DNA from: Nymphaea colorata
Taxonomy: Eukaryota; Streptophyta; Magnoliopsida; Nymphaeales; Nymphaeaceae
Length of the DNA stretch: 64,000 nucleotides
Direction: 5' to 3'
Assembly (NCBI RefSeq): GCF_008831285.2
Contig: NC_045145.1
Coordinates: 14,462,040-14,526,039, forward strand
In this document: positions 49,933-61,890 of the stretch, piece after piece
Numbering within the stretch: the stretch's first letter is position 1
Layout: each line of letters begins with the position of its first letter
The notes under the pieces: model-generated
Seen by the model: the letters and a program-made list of their open reading frames with translations, nothing else
Databases searched by the model: none
Told to the model about the DNA's origin: nothing
Translations under genes and position numbers: made by a program

Positions 49933-50106
49933 TAACTGGCTGCCTTTTTCTCGCTGACGAAATCGAGTAAGGACGCGTGTTGTATCCTCGCCGGTGCTTC
50001 ATCCTGAGCACTGTACCACGCAATCTTCTCCGGGAGTGGTGGCAGGGCAGGGTCTGCACAGTGTCCCATGTGCTTGACAGAGGGAAGCAACAGTGGGAGA
50101 AGGAAC
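49933..50106 (-). pseudogene. Exon-like coding fragment, unrecognised
   Basis: A 57-codon minus-strand frame, GC-richer than its surroundings, reads KHMGHCADPALPPLPEKIAW, then YSAQDEAPARIQHASLLDFV and SEKKAAS before a stop. It looks like the last exon of a protein: charged, no low complexity, normal codon use. The frame is closed upstream by a stop at 50107-50109 and no ATG fits. I cannot name the parent gene, so it is best seen as an orphan exon or pseudogene remnant. Confidence 0.35.
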
Positions 50107-51121
50107 TAATATGTGCACTGGAGATGAAGATGATTGAAATTTAATGTGGACGAACCAACGTAGATATGGTAAAGCTAGGAGATGCCCAAGCGACTGTAAA
50201 GATCGGATGTGTCCTGTAGCCACCTTCCACTCAAGACGTCAGCGTTTTTTATGAGAATCCAGATCCGAACCTGTTACTGCGTCACATTTGCAAATTCCAA
50301 GAAGCAGTATCGATGCTCGCATGCATTTTACTGTAATTGCAATCATTAATTTCTATATTCATCTGTCATACTGCACGTGTTAGCATGCCGAAACTAGACG
50401 CGAGTCGAGCAGATCAGGTTGAACAAATCGAGCAATATTTTAGAAGATTAATTTGGACCTCTTGCTAGTGTTTTTTTTTTCCTGAGTTACAGCCAATTCC
50501 TATACACTACCTGAATAATGGATCTGGTTTTATCCAAACCGAGAGGATCGATGCAAATTCATTGGACTCCTACCTAGAAAGAAAGCAATTTGAAGCCACC
50601 CATAGATCCTGTTATACAAATTTAGGCTGCTCAATTAATGGCTGCAAGCAGAACTGCTGCAAATTAAGGATTAACTGCAGATAAGGGAAGGAGTGGCACC
50701 TACTCTACGTTAGAAAACATGACTACATAAGGCTCCTTTTAGTCAATACGTCTGTTAGGAGCTTAAGAGAAATCACTAGCTCTGTTCCTGAATTAAGCAA
50801 AAAAATATAGGGTTTTGGCCTTACAAAAATTCCAAAATATTTTTTTGGCCGTTTGTGTAGTTATTATTGTCAAGCCTAGCTCACTCTCACCAACTTTCTC
50901 TTTCTTTCTTATCGTGATCTTAGGTCAGTTGTGGACCCCAGTAGCGGCCAATAGGAATCCGACACATGTCTCGTCGATGGTCCCCAACGACGGAAGCATA
51001 AGGTACGTGGCACAAGATGAGAGATTACATATCATAAGAAGCAATAGTATGGTGTGGTTGGGAGCAGCATTGTCCTTGTCCTTGGTGTATTCAACTGTAG
51101 GGGTTTGGTGCTGATGCAATG

Positions 51122-51301
51122 GCGGCAGGAAGCCATAAACAAGGAGGGAGGATAGGGACGAGACGGTGATGAAGTACGGGAAGAGTTGCGGCCCCCATTT
51201 ATAACAGGAAGGAATTATATGGAAAGGGACATGACAGGGAAAGGTCGGCTCTCCGCCATCACCCGTCATGTGCGCTTCTTGTGGCACCCCGCATCCGCCG
51301 C
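51122..51301 (+). ncRNA. Hairpin element F (MIRNA-like candidate)
   Basis: Outer stem: GCGGCAGGAAGCC at 51122-51134 pairs with GCATCCGCCGC at 51291-51301 (GCGGC with GCCGC, GGA with TCC, GC with GC). Inner stem: GACATGACAGGG at 51228-51239 pairs with CCCGTCATGTGC at 51262-51273, about 11 of 12. The conserved core is CTTGTGGCACCCCGCATCCG. It lies 3.3 kb upstream of SAUR copy 3. Confidence 0.4.
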
Positions 51302-54300
51302 TGCTTGGCTCTGCCACCGCTGCTGGTAATTTTCTTGCGTTCTTGTGAAGAAAAAGGGGAGGGATATGTGAAAGTAAAAACCCATGTCGGCAGCACTTTC
51401 ATTGGCACCTAGGGCCGGGAAAGGGAAAGAAATCCGAGCTCAGGTCGTTCATGCGGCCAGTTGCGCTTACCCCTTTCTCAGTAATGATGATAGATTTCCG
51501 ATTTTAGCGAATTGAAATGAACGAAAGAAGTTGAAAGAGTGAATGAGACTACGAGAAGGAGCAAGATGACGCTAGCTGCATCGCATTTCACGACTGCAAG
51601 AGAGCACGAGCCAAGCTGGAACAGCTAGCTTGTCTCCGTTCCCCAATTCTAATAGTTTAAGTGAACAAAACAAATGTTCTTGAAATTATATATGCGGTTG
51701 CTTCATGGAGACTTCATTCTCGATTATCTTTTCGTTGATGATTTGTCGCCCTCGAATAGTGTATGTTCAGCCACAAAAAGGCGGACAGGGAGACTGAATA
51801 CTGTCCGATGTCTATATTAAACAAAACCCTTTTGCACATGCTGGATAACGCACGTTTAATCACACAGAGAGAGCTCAAGATAGTCAGGCGACTTTCGCTA
51901 TATATATATATATATATATGCAACTTGGTGCATGCATATATGTTAAATGACCATACAGACACTTATAATGTCACAAATATCACGAGATCAGAATTTTGTA
52001 TTAAATCCCAACGTAATATGAAAAATGAATTTCCATAATTTTCACATTATTGGACATGTTTTTTTGAAGAGATATTATGCTGATGTCAAGATGTTTGGAA
52101 AAAATCCAATGCAATTGCTTCTAAATTCTGCAATTATGCGGTATGGACAAAGATTAGACATTAGTGTTTAAGACAAACCACAGCAGTGATTACGGTAATC
52201 CTGTCCCCTCACCATCCAAATGGAACTATGACTAATTGTTGACGTTCGAACGTATTGGTCAGATGAAATGGTTCAACGTTTCGAACTGTTACATGTATAT
52301 CGCTTGGGTTAAGAATCATTTTACGAAAAACTTCCTTTATGATGGCAAATGTTAAGTTTTAAGAGAAATTAATCAAATTGTACCCTGATTATTTTCATGT
52401 TGGAGTGGTCAGAATGGTACACCTCTCTCTCTCTTTCTCTCTCTGTCTCTCTCTCATACATGCAGTAATCTTATCTTGTCAGGTCTCACTGTTGAAGTCT
52501 AGAACAAATCCAACCTAAATAATTTCCTCATTCAGTGTCATATATTTCTTATTTTTGAGTTTGCATCGGAATTTGTGTTCGAACTTTGCGTTTTAACCCT
52601 TCTTTTGATTATTGTTTTTACGTTTTAAATTGTCTCTTAACTTTTACTCTCAATTTAGTTTTCCTCATTTTGGCTTCATATATAGATCGCCACCTGGGAA
52701 TCCTGATTCTTGCCCACTTGGTTTTATTTCACGTCTACGAGTGAAGTTATTGCTAATCCTGTAGCCTTCTTTGAAACCAAAGCGAGCAGATACCAGATAG
52801 TAAACATTCTTTTTTCTTTTGTTTTTTGAGCATTTTTTCTATAAGTGGAGTTCCCCCTCTTTTTTAATTTCAGCTTCGTTTCCATTCGTTGGATTTACAG
52901 AAAAGAGGAATAAAAAAATTCACCAGTAGGCTGTAGTGGAGACTTCTGATCTCTAGGATCGATTGCACATTCGTTGGTATCAGGGATGGCCTGAACTTAG
53001 AATCTGCAGTGAGAAACTACAGATGCGCAGCTAAGGTGGTAAATAACAAATTATCTTGCAAACAGACTCACACACGATGTCTCAATTGTCATAAGAACGT
53101 AAAGAGTTTCTCCATTAAAGGAAATGTCATAAGAACCTAAAGAATTTCTCCATTAGAGGCCAACGTATATAACTTGAAATATGAGTTGATCGATCATATT
53201 TTTTTCCATTTTTCTGCATGTTATTGTGTGACCTATTGTTCTTATGTCATGCAGGTGTTTGGATGAATTAAAAATCTAATGCAAATGCTTCTAAAATATT
53301 CTGTTACTAGGCAGTCTGGACAAAGAAAGGGCTCAGGACTTTAATGCCAAGCACTGCATGTGATTGATCCTGTCTGCGCATCGTCCAAATGGAACTGTAT
53401 CTTGGTGTTACTGCACCCACTGGTCACAGGCCATCGAATTTTTAGTTGAATACCATATTTTTTATACATTTATGACACGGCGTACATAAATGAACTACAG
53501 TTCTTTTTTTAACTGGTTGCCGAAACGACACGTTTCTCTTGGTCCAGGTTGCAATTGGCTTATCAAGCCTTTTCTTTTTCCAAGATCTTTTGGAGTTTTC
53601 CCTGGTAAACATTTCTCAACAGTATAATGGCTGTGATCAATATAAGAAACTGAATTGGTACTCTATGTGCAATGTAACTCTTCAAGTTTGAAAAACCCTT
53701 AAAAATTAAATTGACTTGTATACATGGTCTTTTTGAAAATTTTATGTGCAACAAGAGTTTATAATGCAGTGCATGCAAATAAAGTGGTTTAAAAAGGCCA
53801 GCAATGTGCAGGGAATCAAGTGCATGGTAGAAAACAACTAAGCGAATAGGTCGTGTTCAATCTTAGCTTAAGAAAGGGATATTGATTTGGATGATGTGGG
53901 AGAAGCAGCTGCTTGGAGAAGGAGTTACGTGCACGGTGCACAGATTTCAAGGCATGCCAACTATACCTTTGGCCCACTTTTATGGGTGCGTGGCGTACAC
54001 AAAAACTTGTGCACAATGCAAATGTGCAAAGGCCTGTACATATAACTAGGTTCGAGCCACTTGTGGTTCTTGTGTTCTTTATTATGGTGCTCAAAATGCA
54101 TCCTTCCATTGTGGATCCAAGGCTTGTTAAGGCCCCCCTCTCTTTCTATACTCAGAATCAAGAAGGTGCACCATTCTTTTTTGCTTTCACAAGGAAACCG
54201 AACCTCAGCTGCGGAGCAGTCTATGTCACTAAGCCAACCAATTTTGGGTCTAGGAAAGAGACCCACCTTATAAGTCATTTAACAACGCATCCTTTTCTCT

Positions 54301-56573
54301 GCGTCATTGTTTCAACATGCCCATGTTTAGCAATATTTACTAAAATAAATACCCAAGTATATGTGGAATAGGTAGGGAATTTTAGTTGTGGACAACTAGA
54401 ATTGTAACAACTCTATATTTATCTCCGTCTTGAATGCGCATTACTGGGAACTCAACTAGGAGAGAGTAAACATTTACTCAAGAAAGAAACAGATTTAGCA
54501 GTCAAGGTTGATAGAACTGGTTAAATCTAGTTTCCCGTTAGGTGTAACATAACAACTCAATGTAACACAGTAAACAAAAAATTGACAACTTCACTTGATG
54601 GAAGAAGGACAATCGTTATGCATAGGATTCCTTTTCTTTTTCTTCTTTTTGACAAGTTAGTAAGCAGATTCTGGGTAAGATATTAATTTGTCTTTATAGT
54701 CTGTATGCCGATGGCAGTAGTCATATCACAGCCGTACATCATGTTTCCACCAGCACCCAAATGACATGAAGTTGGCAATGGGGATAGGGATTCAAATCCA
54801 CTGAACGTGTCCCATTACTGAAATCCAAACTTGCTTCCATTTGGTCAGATCTATTGAAGAAATTTGAATTCCGCTGGAAATGGCATTTGAATTCATGAGC
54901 ATGCATCACTTCCACAATCGAATATGCAATTTCGCCCTCCGGCATTAAACTTTCCAATACACATTTGGCCTGATCAGTACAAATGCTGGATCTTGTACTA
55001 GTTGGAATTGAATCCTGCCATAGCAAATTGATGTCCCAACCCAAGTTTAAGTAAATTTGAATCCAATCACCTAAAATATGACTGAACATATCCGGTAAAG
55101 GCTGGATTTCCTACCCAACCCAAACCATTTACACCCGTAAGTGGGGAAGAACGGCCAGAGAAATATTCCGAGGGATTTACATCGAGGAAATTAAGTGGCA
55201 GTTTCTGTCGTTGTATGTATATTAAAAAGCTAATTGGCGAGAAGACAAACAGGTGCACCGTGCACGTTAGTACAGAAACTTAAACGACTGACGACTCTGT
55301 TTATTTAAAGGAGCAGTCATTTTCTCAACCGCTGCCTGATGTTCAACTTTTCTTGTTTCTGTGTTTTTTTTTCTCCTTTCTTGATTTATATGCTGTCCTG
55401 CACTAAGTGATCTTACGCACTTCCCTTTCTTCTGCATTACTGTAGTAAAAGAAAAGAACAACTTATCATATGTAGGGTCTCCGCATAGAGCTACCCTACA
55501 TATGAACCGAGATCCGTCCATATCCAAAGAATACGTGATGTACTTTTACATATAGCTCGAACTGATCATATTCTAAGCACAATGCCTTTAATTTGGACGT
55601 GATAAGTCGTCAAAGTCAGGGTGAAGGGTACCGCATGAAGCCATACCAGTTTGTTCTCAACCACATATATGATCACTATATTGTTTACAAGAGAGGTGGC
55701 GATGCACATAACTTCATTCTCCATGACGGTCTTCTGAAAACTGCTCTCCTTACATATGCAGGCAGGTGGAGAATTGAAAGAACTCGCCCTCCACATATAG
55801 GCGCTTCAGTAGATGGCTACGTGCATCAGGTTAACTTCGCAGCTAGCTCTTTACGTAAGTGCGTTCATCTCCATGTGTGTATGTATGTGCGCGTGCATGA
55901 TGTGTTGACGTCTGAATGACAATAAAGATGGGGAGGTTGGCGTGTAAAATTTGAACTTTCATCACAGACTTTAGATCTTAACACTTTACAGACGTGACAG
56001 ATAGTACATAGCTCCTTCAACAGCACCTTAGATTAATTATATATGCTTATGGATCCTTTAAATACCTCAACCAAGAAACATGCAATAACCACAAGTCATC
56101 TCAACTGCAAGAGACTTCCTCTTAGCCACCTTCTTTGACAACCATATATTTAGAAAGAGCTTGGGGCTGAAAGTCGGCTGACATAGTTGATACTTTTCTT
56201 GGTTGGTGTACCCTCTGTTTCCAATTGTGACGTAAGTCTAGGGCGTTGTTTGTCCTCTCATGACTTAAACCTACTTTAGAAGAGTCCAACTGAATTTGGA
56301 ATGTTCAAATCTATAAGACTCAAAAAGAAAAGCATGAAACTTTGATTTATTAATCCAAATTTTTAGAGAATGAGTTTACCTAATGGCTTATATTTTTTAA
56401 TCATAAAATGTATTCCACAAGTCGAATTTTTACCTTAACGGTTTTTGGAAGCTTGATCTCATCTATTCGGTTGGATTGATCGTAAGAAGCTGATCAGGCC
56501 ATGGGAAGTGAGATGGCTCTTTAAACATTACACGCGCATATACATGACACACACACACAGACACACACTAAAA

Positions 56574-56578
<5 letters not shown>
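51302..56578. other. Long spacer with an old internal duplication
   Basis: About 52079-52262 and 53246-53432 are related: ATGCAATTGCTTCTAAA / ATGCAAATGCTTCTAAA, GGACAAAGA and CATCCAAATGGAACTAT / CGTCCAAATGGAACTGT recur in order. CT and TA microsatellites lie at 52424-52455 and 51899-51919. No gene is recognised. The open frame at 53913-54371 has no motif. Confidence 0.5.

Positions 56579-56626
<48 letters not shown>
56579..56626. repeat. GA microsatellite
   Basis: Uninterrupted GA repeat of about 24 units, 310 bases beyond the stop codon of SAUR copy 4. Confidence 0.97.
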
Positions 56627-56629
<3 letters not shown>

Positions 56630-56936
56630 CTGAAATTCGATTTTATTAAACTTGATAAGAGAAGCCTACAATAGAAGAGCAATAGTAAAGTTTTTTCCAC
56701 TAGTGATTACAAGATATAGGAAAAAAAGTGTGGGAAAACACGAGAATACTCGAAAACACCATAAAATGGTGTACATAACCCACCCTTTTCCCCTCAAACA
56801 AGCCCCTTCCCATAAAGACCATACAAGCAAAAAATATAATACCTGTGGAGTCCCTTGTATATTTGCAGAGAGAACCCGCAGGAAATAAAAAGCAAAGGAA
56901 AAAAAAAAAGGAAGAAGGAAGGAAAGAGGTTCGAAG

Positions 56937-57395
56937 TTAGCAGTTGCATTTGGTTTCTTCATGGTAAAAGCTCAAAAGCTCCTCCACCATCTCGAGGTTT
57001 TGGATCATGGGATCATTGTTTCTGAGTAACCACAAGATGTGCTCGAAGAGAAGGGTTTCGCAGGGAAGTCTGATGCCTCCGCTGATAGAGAAACCGAACT
57101 CTTCTTCTGCCATCTTCAGTAAGGCCTTGAAGATAGGGTGGCTAAGGTAGCTGACAGGGATTATGAACCTTCTGGCTTCCTCGCCTACATAAACGGCGAG
57201 GTAGCCCTTGGGTAAGTAGGAGAAAAGGCCGTCAGGGCCGGCCTCGTCATCCGAATCGACGACATCTTGAAAGGACATGACAGACTTGGGAGAGCGAGGG
57301 GGTGATTCGGATTTGGGTAGCCGGAAAACTTTAGTTGGTGACTTCAGGTTCCATTTGGCTAGGCTCTCCGGCAACCGGCCTTTTGGCAGAGGCAT
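56937..57395 (-). CDS. SAUR family auxin-responsive protein, copy 4
   Basis: Intronless 152-residue protein with a complete SAUR domain: [54 protein letters not shown] and FEHILWLL. The domain Cys after PKG seen in copies 1 to 3 (PKGC) is Tyr here (PKGY). N-terminus [20 protein letters not shown] matches copies 1 and 3. The tail [17 protein letters not shown] is shared with copy 1 up to FYH. Start at the ATG 57393-57395 with a strongly GA/CT-repetitive leader and a TATA box upstream. Role as for other SAURs. Confidence 0.95.
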   Translation of the reverse strand: MPLPKGRLPESLAKWNLKSPTKVFRLPKSESPPRSPKSVMSFQDVVDSDDEAGPDGLFSYLPKGYLAVYVGEEARRFIIPVSYLSHPIFKALLKMAEEEFGFSISGGIRLPCETLLFEHILWLLRNNDPMIQNLEMVEELLSFYHEETKCNC

Positions 57396-57555
57396 GTCTG
57401 CACCTCCTCGCTTCCTTTTAGAGAGATGGAGAGAGCGAGAGAGAAGAAGAAAGGGAGAGAGAGAAATGGAGGTGGCGGAAGATAAAGGAAGGAGGAGATG
57501 GTGGCGAGAGAAGTAGCGGTGGATGGTGCGGAGAAACCAACAGATGCTGATGGGC

Positions 57556-57562
57556 TTATATA
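57556..57562 (-). promoter_or_regulatory. TATA box of SAUR copy 4
   Basis: TATATAA on the minus strand, about 160 bases upstream of the ATG. The interval is rich in CTCTC on the coding strand. Confidence 0.7.
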
Positions 57563-60500
57563 GAGGAGAAGTGAGAGGGTATTGACGTGTAAGAATTTGA
57601 GAAGCTCTGTTATCTTTATTCTTACATTTTTCTTGCCATGGTCATTCAATATAACTGGAACAACGCAATATTTTAGAAAATAGAAGTACGTAAGAGTGTC
57701 ATGTTGACATGAGAGATCTTTGCAAGTACACTTTATCAGTTTGAATGTTTTAAATGCAGTTCTTTAATTTCCATAGATGTGTTTCTCTTTAATATTTTTC
57801 GGTAGTAGTGCTTCCTCTTTAACATTTTCCTAAAGTGCTGTTTGACTTCCAGTATTTTCCCTGCTGGCGCTGTGTGGTGGGGATGGTCTGGTTCTTAAGA
57901 AGTTCGTGCGGAGAGGCTAAGCCATGCGTGCATGTTTTGCTTGTGAGGGATCATTTCATTTTAGATATAAGAGAATGAATTTGAAAAAGAATAGAAAATT
58001 TCAATTACAATTAAAAATAAAATGCATTTTAATGAATGCCAATGGAATACAGGGCGTGTGTAATGTGGCCAGAATAGGTAGCAAGCTAGAAAAAGGTGGA
58101 CAGGTAAATTTAAATGGCGTCATTTTTGCATTGCTCAAAATTGATATGCTTGCACGTAATGACGTAACCTGTGATTATGCTATGCGAATCCTTTTCTTAT
58201 TAGAATTCATGGATGTTGCTGAAGTGACGAGTTTCCTGGAAGGAGCATTCTTTATATATCATGGTCTATGCCTCCACAGTAAACAGGTTCTGCTCTCTCT
58301 CTCTCCCACCAGTTTTTCCTGGTCTCTAGGCAGTGAAAGCGTAGGGGGGAGGAGCTTTCGTTTTCAAGAGTTCTTTGATTATTCAATGGTTCATTGGATG
58401 TATTCTTCAGGTCCAACTGCATCGGACACTAAGACAGACCATGTGATTTGCCATATCAGAAACCGTAGCTGCATAAAGGGAGATCCTCTTGCACATTTGC
58501 TGGAAGATCTTTGCAATTCATTGAATGATGGCAGAGAATCTCCCTAGGTAGAAGAAAAACATCAAACAGCTAGATCCATGGTGTACACCACAACCAACCT
58601 TTTAAGACGCCGCCCATGAAAGATAAATGCAGAATGCATAGAATCCGAAAGACTATAATTTCAAGTTATGAACTTCATAATGTCGTCTTTCCTTATAAAC
58701 TTAAGTGATGAACTTCATAATGTCGTCCACCAAGATCAATCTTGGCCTACAAAGTATCATATTCCTCGTCTGGCAATTGAGGACATGGCCGATTCTGCCT
58801 CACTTCCACCAAATTATTGGTGGCCAATGGCCAAAAAGGAACAAAAGGCAGTGATTGAAGTTCCAGGGAGACCAGCATTCATCGTGCTAGAAGAACAACT
58901 TGGAAGATTTAACAGTTGGAAGAAGTTATAGGCCAGTGAGGCCTGAGGTGTGATGGTGGACTTTCTTCGATCATCATCGCCATCACTAAATATCGTACCT
59001 CGCATGGGACCAACCTCCTATTGACAACTTGACAAAATTATTCACTTTCTCTTCTTGTCTTTTTTTAATCTCTTCTACACCTTATTTGAATCTAAACACG
59101 GTTTTCTTGTTTTCCAGATTTACTGTACTTATTAGATTCAACATCAGGGGGAAAACAGTAAAGATTTACAATTAACCAAAAAAAAAAAAAGGTTGAATAA
59201 GAATGAATGAGAAAGACAAAAATAACAGTGCTTTTCTCCCGTGGAAGTAAGCCATTTCGGCCAAGCTACCTATATGTGTGTTTCCTTTTCATCTCTCCTC
59301 CAGATTCTATCTATATTTTGTCCTTGTTTGGTCCCTTTTATTTATTTTTCATGGGATAGGAGAAGGGACTTCATGCTATTTGTGAAGCTGGCATTTCAGC
59401 CTTTTGTTACGTAACTAGCATTGTATTGACATATATAAGGGATCAGAGAGTGGCATTTTCATACTCTGATGCTTCTATTGTCGCTTCTTGCAGTGAGATA
59501 TTTACCGCTGACTTCACTTCTAATCTTATGGCTATCCATATCGATGTGTAACATGGAAAACCAAGATCAGAATAGAGGACAGAAGCCTTTGTAACAAAGA
59601 AGTAAAATTGTTTTTTTAACGTGTGAAGACGATATAAGAACAATTCAGAGACTATTCCAGATTTTTTATATTCTTGGTACAAAATCATATCATTAATCAT
59701 AAGGTCCTGTGCATTACGGTCGATGGTAGCAACATCCGCAGAACGTCTGCGTGGGGGTTGCACGCTAAGAACTGTGCTTTAACTATTTACTCTTGTCTGT
59801 TTCTGCAATTTAAGGACATATTTGGAGCGTTTTCAAACTGTTAACACCGTTTATCAAATTCATCCTTGCAATGTAGCATAATAGACGACGCCAAACGGCA
59901 ATTGTAACTGATAATAGTTTGACAGATCTTTTGCAAGCTCCGCATTTAGATCATTATGAACATTAACAAGCATTGATTTAACTCTTTATTCTTGTCTGCT
60001 TCTGCCATTTCAAGACAAATTTGGAGTAGTTTTTGATCCATGAAGGACGTTTACCCTCGTCCAAGAAATTAAATGCAAGATCATTTTCAACAGTAAGTTA
60101 TGTGTCAGCTTGTGATTATTTACACTGTTGAGGTTATTGGATTTTCTAGCAGCTAAGGTCTGGACAGTAAAATCGTTGTCAGATTTGAAGAAGAAAGTAG
60201 TAAGACTCAGGATTGATTGCACCAAATTTAATGCCCGTCGCAATCTTGTCATGGGATCAAGGAGAAAATGGGAGAAAAATGTGGATCATGTCCACCGGCA
60301 TCTTCCACGCTATTTTGGGGCTTTCTTAGGCAATGGGGTCAGATCATGGAAAATGAATCTACCATAATAGGGCGGAGCCAGGAATTTTTGTTGGGAAAGA
60401 AACCTAGGTAAAGTAATTAAATTTTAATCTTTTCAAAAGTTTTAGATTCAAAATTAATAGGCAAATGAATGAGGGGCATAATATATAATGTAGATCGTCT

Positions 60501-61360
60501 GTGCGTGTTTTTTTTTTTTTTCAATTTTTAGTACGCACCGAAAGTTAGGCATTGATATTGTTTTAACAAGGGAACTCTAGCTAATTTAGACTAAGAATTA
60601 TTTGGATACAATCAAACTTGAATTGGACACAGTTAAAGATGTCACGGACGTTAGTTTTGAAGCGTTTTTCCTTATATCAATTGCAAAGTGATTGCTATTC
60701 AATGTTCGGTTGACATTAGTTTTTAGAAATATTGAAGTGCTCATCGTTTTTTGCCATCCCAAACAAAAATCATTCTTATAAAAGTGACCATAAACTACGC
60801 TCATTGATTAATCGGCAAAACCAGCTAGAGAAAAATCCGCTTACAAGTAAAGTAACTTATGTATATGTATATATATGTACATAATCGTAGTTGTTATTTT
60901 ATATGACATAAAAGTTGTATGGGCAATCGATTTTGAAACGATTCACGGTAGAAGTTAAATTGGAATAAAGAAAAACCAAGTTGAAAATTCAAACAACTAA
61001 GAATGCATGTAGAATATTATGATCAGAGCACATGACAACGTTCTAAAAGGAATTATAATATATGGCATATTTTTTTTGTTAAAAGAGCAGAAACAAACAC
61101 TCATTAATAATGATTGATCAAACATTCGCCTGCGAGAAAATAAGTGTCTGATGTCGACGTTGCACTCGCACCTTCCTTCAACTCGTCCACTTTTATCTTT
61201 CCATAAAACCTTCCAGAAAAACCAAGACACCATTTATGTGTTGCGTTGTTTTTACAAAGATCTAACCAAACAAATAAATTCTAAAGAATTGTGAGTCAAG
61301 AGCTTGGATTTGTGCAACATGTTATTCCTATTTTTTCAATTTTCATACCTAAAGTTCATT
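57563..61360. other. Spacer with open frames of unclear status
   Basis: A 207-codon plus-strand frame at 57924-58547 and an 87-codon frame at 58668-58931 are the longest here. Neither shows a motif, signal peptide or domain I recognise, and no splice model joins them convincingly. The block ATGAACTTCATAATGTCGTC occurs twice at about 58668 and 58709. The remainder is AT-rich. Confidence 0.35.
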
Positions 61361-61522
61361 TTTAGGAGCATTAAAATTCTTTACACATGTTAAAATAGTC
61401 TTTACTGATGGTATTGAAAGCCCCTTGATGAAAAGTGTTAAAATTTTTAGGAGCATTAAAATTCTTTACCTATGTTAAAATAGTCTTTACTGATGGTATT
61501 GAAAGCCCCTTGATGAAAAGTG
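61361..61522 (+). repeat. Recent tandem duplication, 85 bp unit, two copies
   Basis: AGGAGCATTAAAATTCTTTA starts at 61364 and again at 61449. The following AGTCTTTACTGATGGTATTG and AAAGCCCCTTGATGAAAAGT are identical in both, so the duplication is recent. It lies just upstream of hairpin element G. Confidence 0.95.
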
Positions 61523-61748
61523 TATGGAATATCCCTTTTTAGACAAGCTTGTAGGGTGCCAAAGTTTGTGAACTTTTTTCTTGCATGCAAACAAAACGTA
61601 TTCCAAGTGAACTGTCCGGACGGGATTGGGCCCAAAGTGGGTAAGCAATACGTGGCAGCGGATAAGGAAGAGGTGTTTGATCGGAACCGGTGCAGCTTTC
61701 TTTGTCCTTTTTTAAAAATTAGGGAGTTCGGTGCTGAGAGCGATGGAC

Positions 61749-61890
61749 GCAGCTGGGAGGTGGGGCATGGGGGACGGATGGAACGGAACGGGCGGGAACG
61801 GGACAGGGTTGGCGCGATCGTGAACACACAAACGAAGTCACGTCTGGTCCATCATGTGAGCTGCCTGCGGACGCCCGCATTTTCCGCTGC
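61749..61890 (+). ncRNA. Hairpin element G (MIRNA-like candidate)
   Basis: 5' arm 61749-61765 (GCAGCTGGGAGGTGGGG) pairs with 3' arm 61874-61890 (CCCGCATTTTCCGCTGC). GCAGC pairs with GCTGC, then after one bulged base nearly every position pairs, three as G-U. The loop is about 108 bases. The core GCGGACGCCCGCATTTTCC matches the family. It lies 4.4 kb upstream of SAUR copy 4. Confidence 0.42.

Noticed and set aside
50074-50095. Stretch TTGACAGAGGGAAGCAACAG, loosely like miR156
   Set aside because: Too many mismatches to miR156 and no complementary arm found nearby.
53913-54371. 152-codon plus-strand frame
   Set aside because: A 105-codon frame overlaps on the opposite strand, composition is not protein-like in either, and no domain is visible.
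57924-58547. 207-codon plus-strand frame
   Set aside because: It is the longest unexplained frame, but it has no recognisable domain and runs through a CT repeat; kept only as part of the spacer description.
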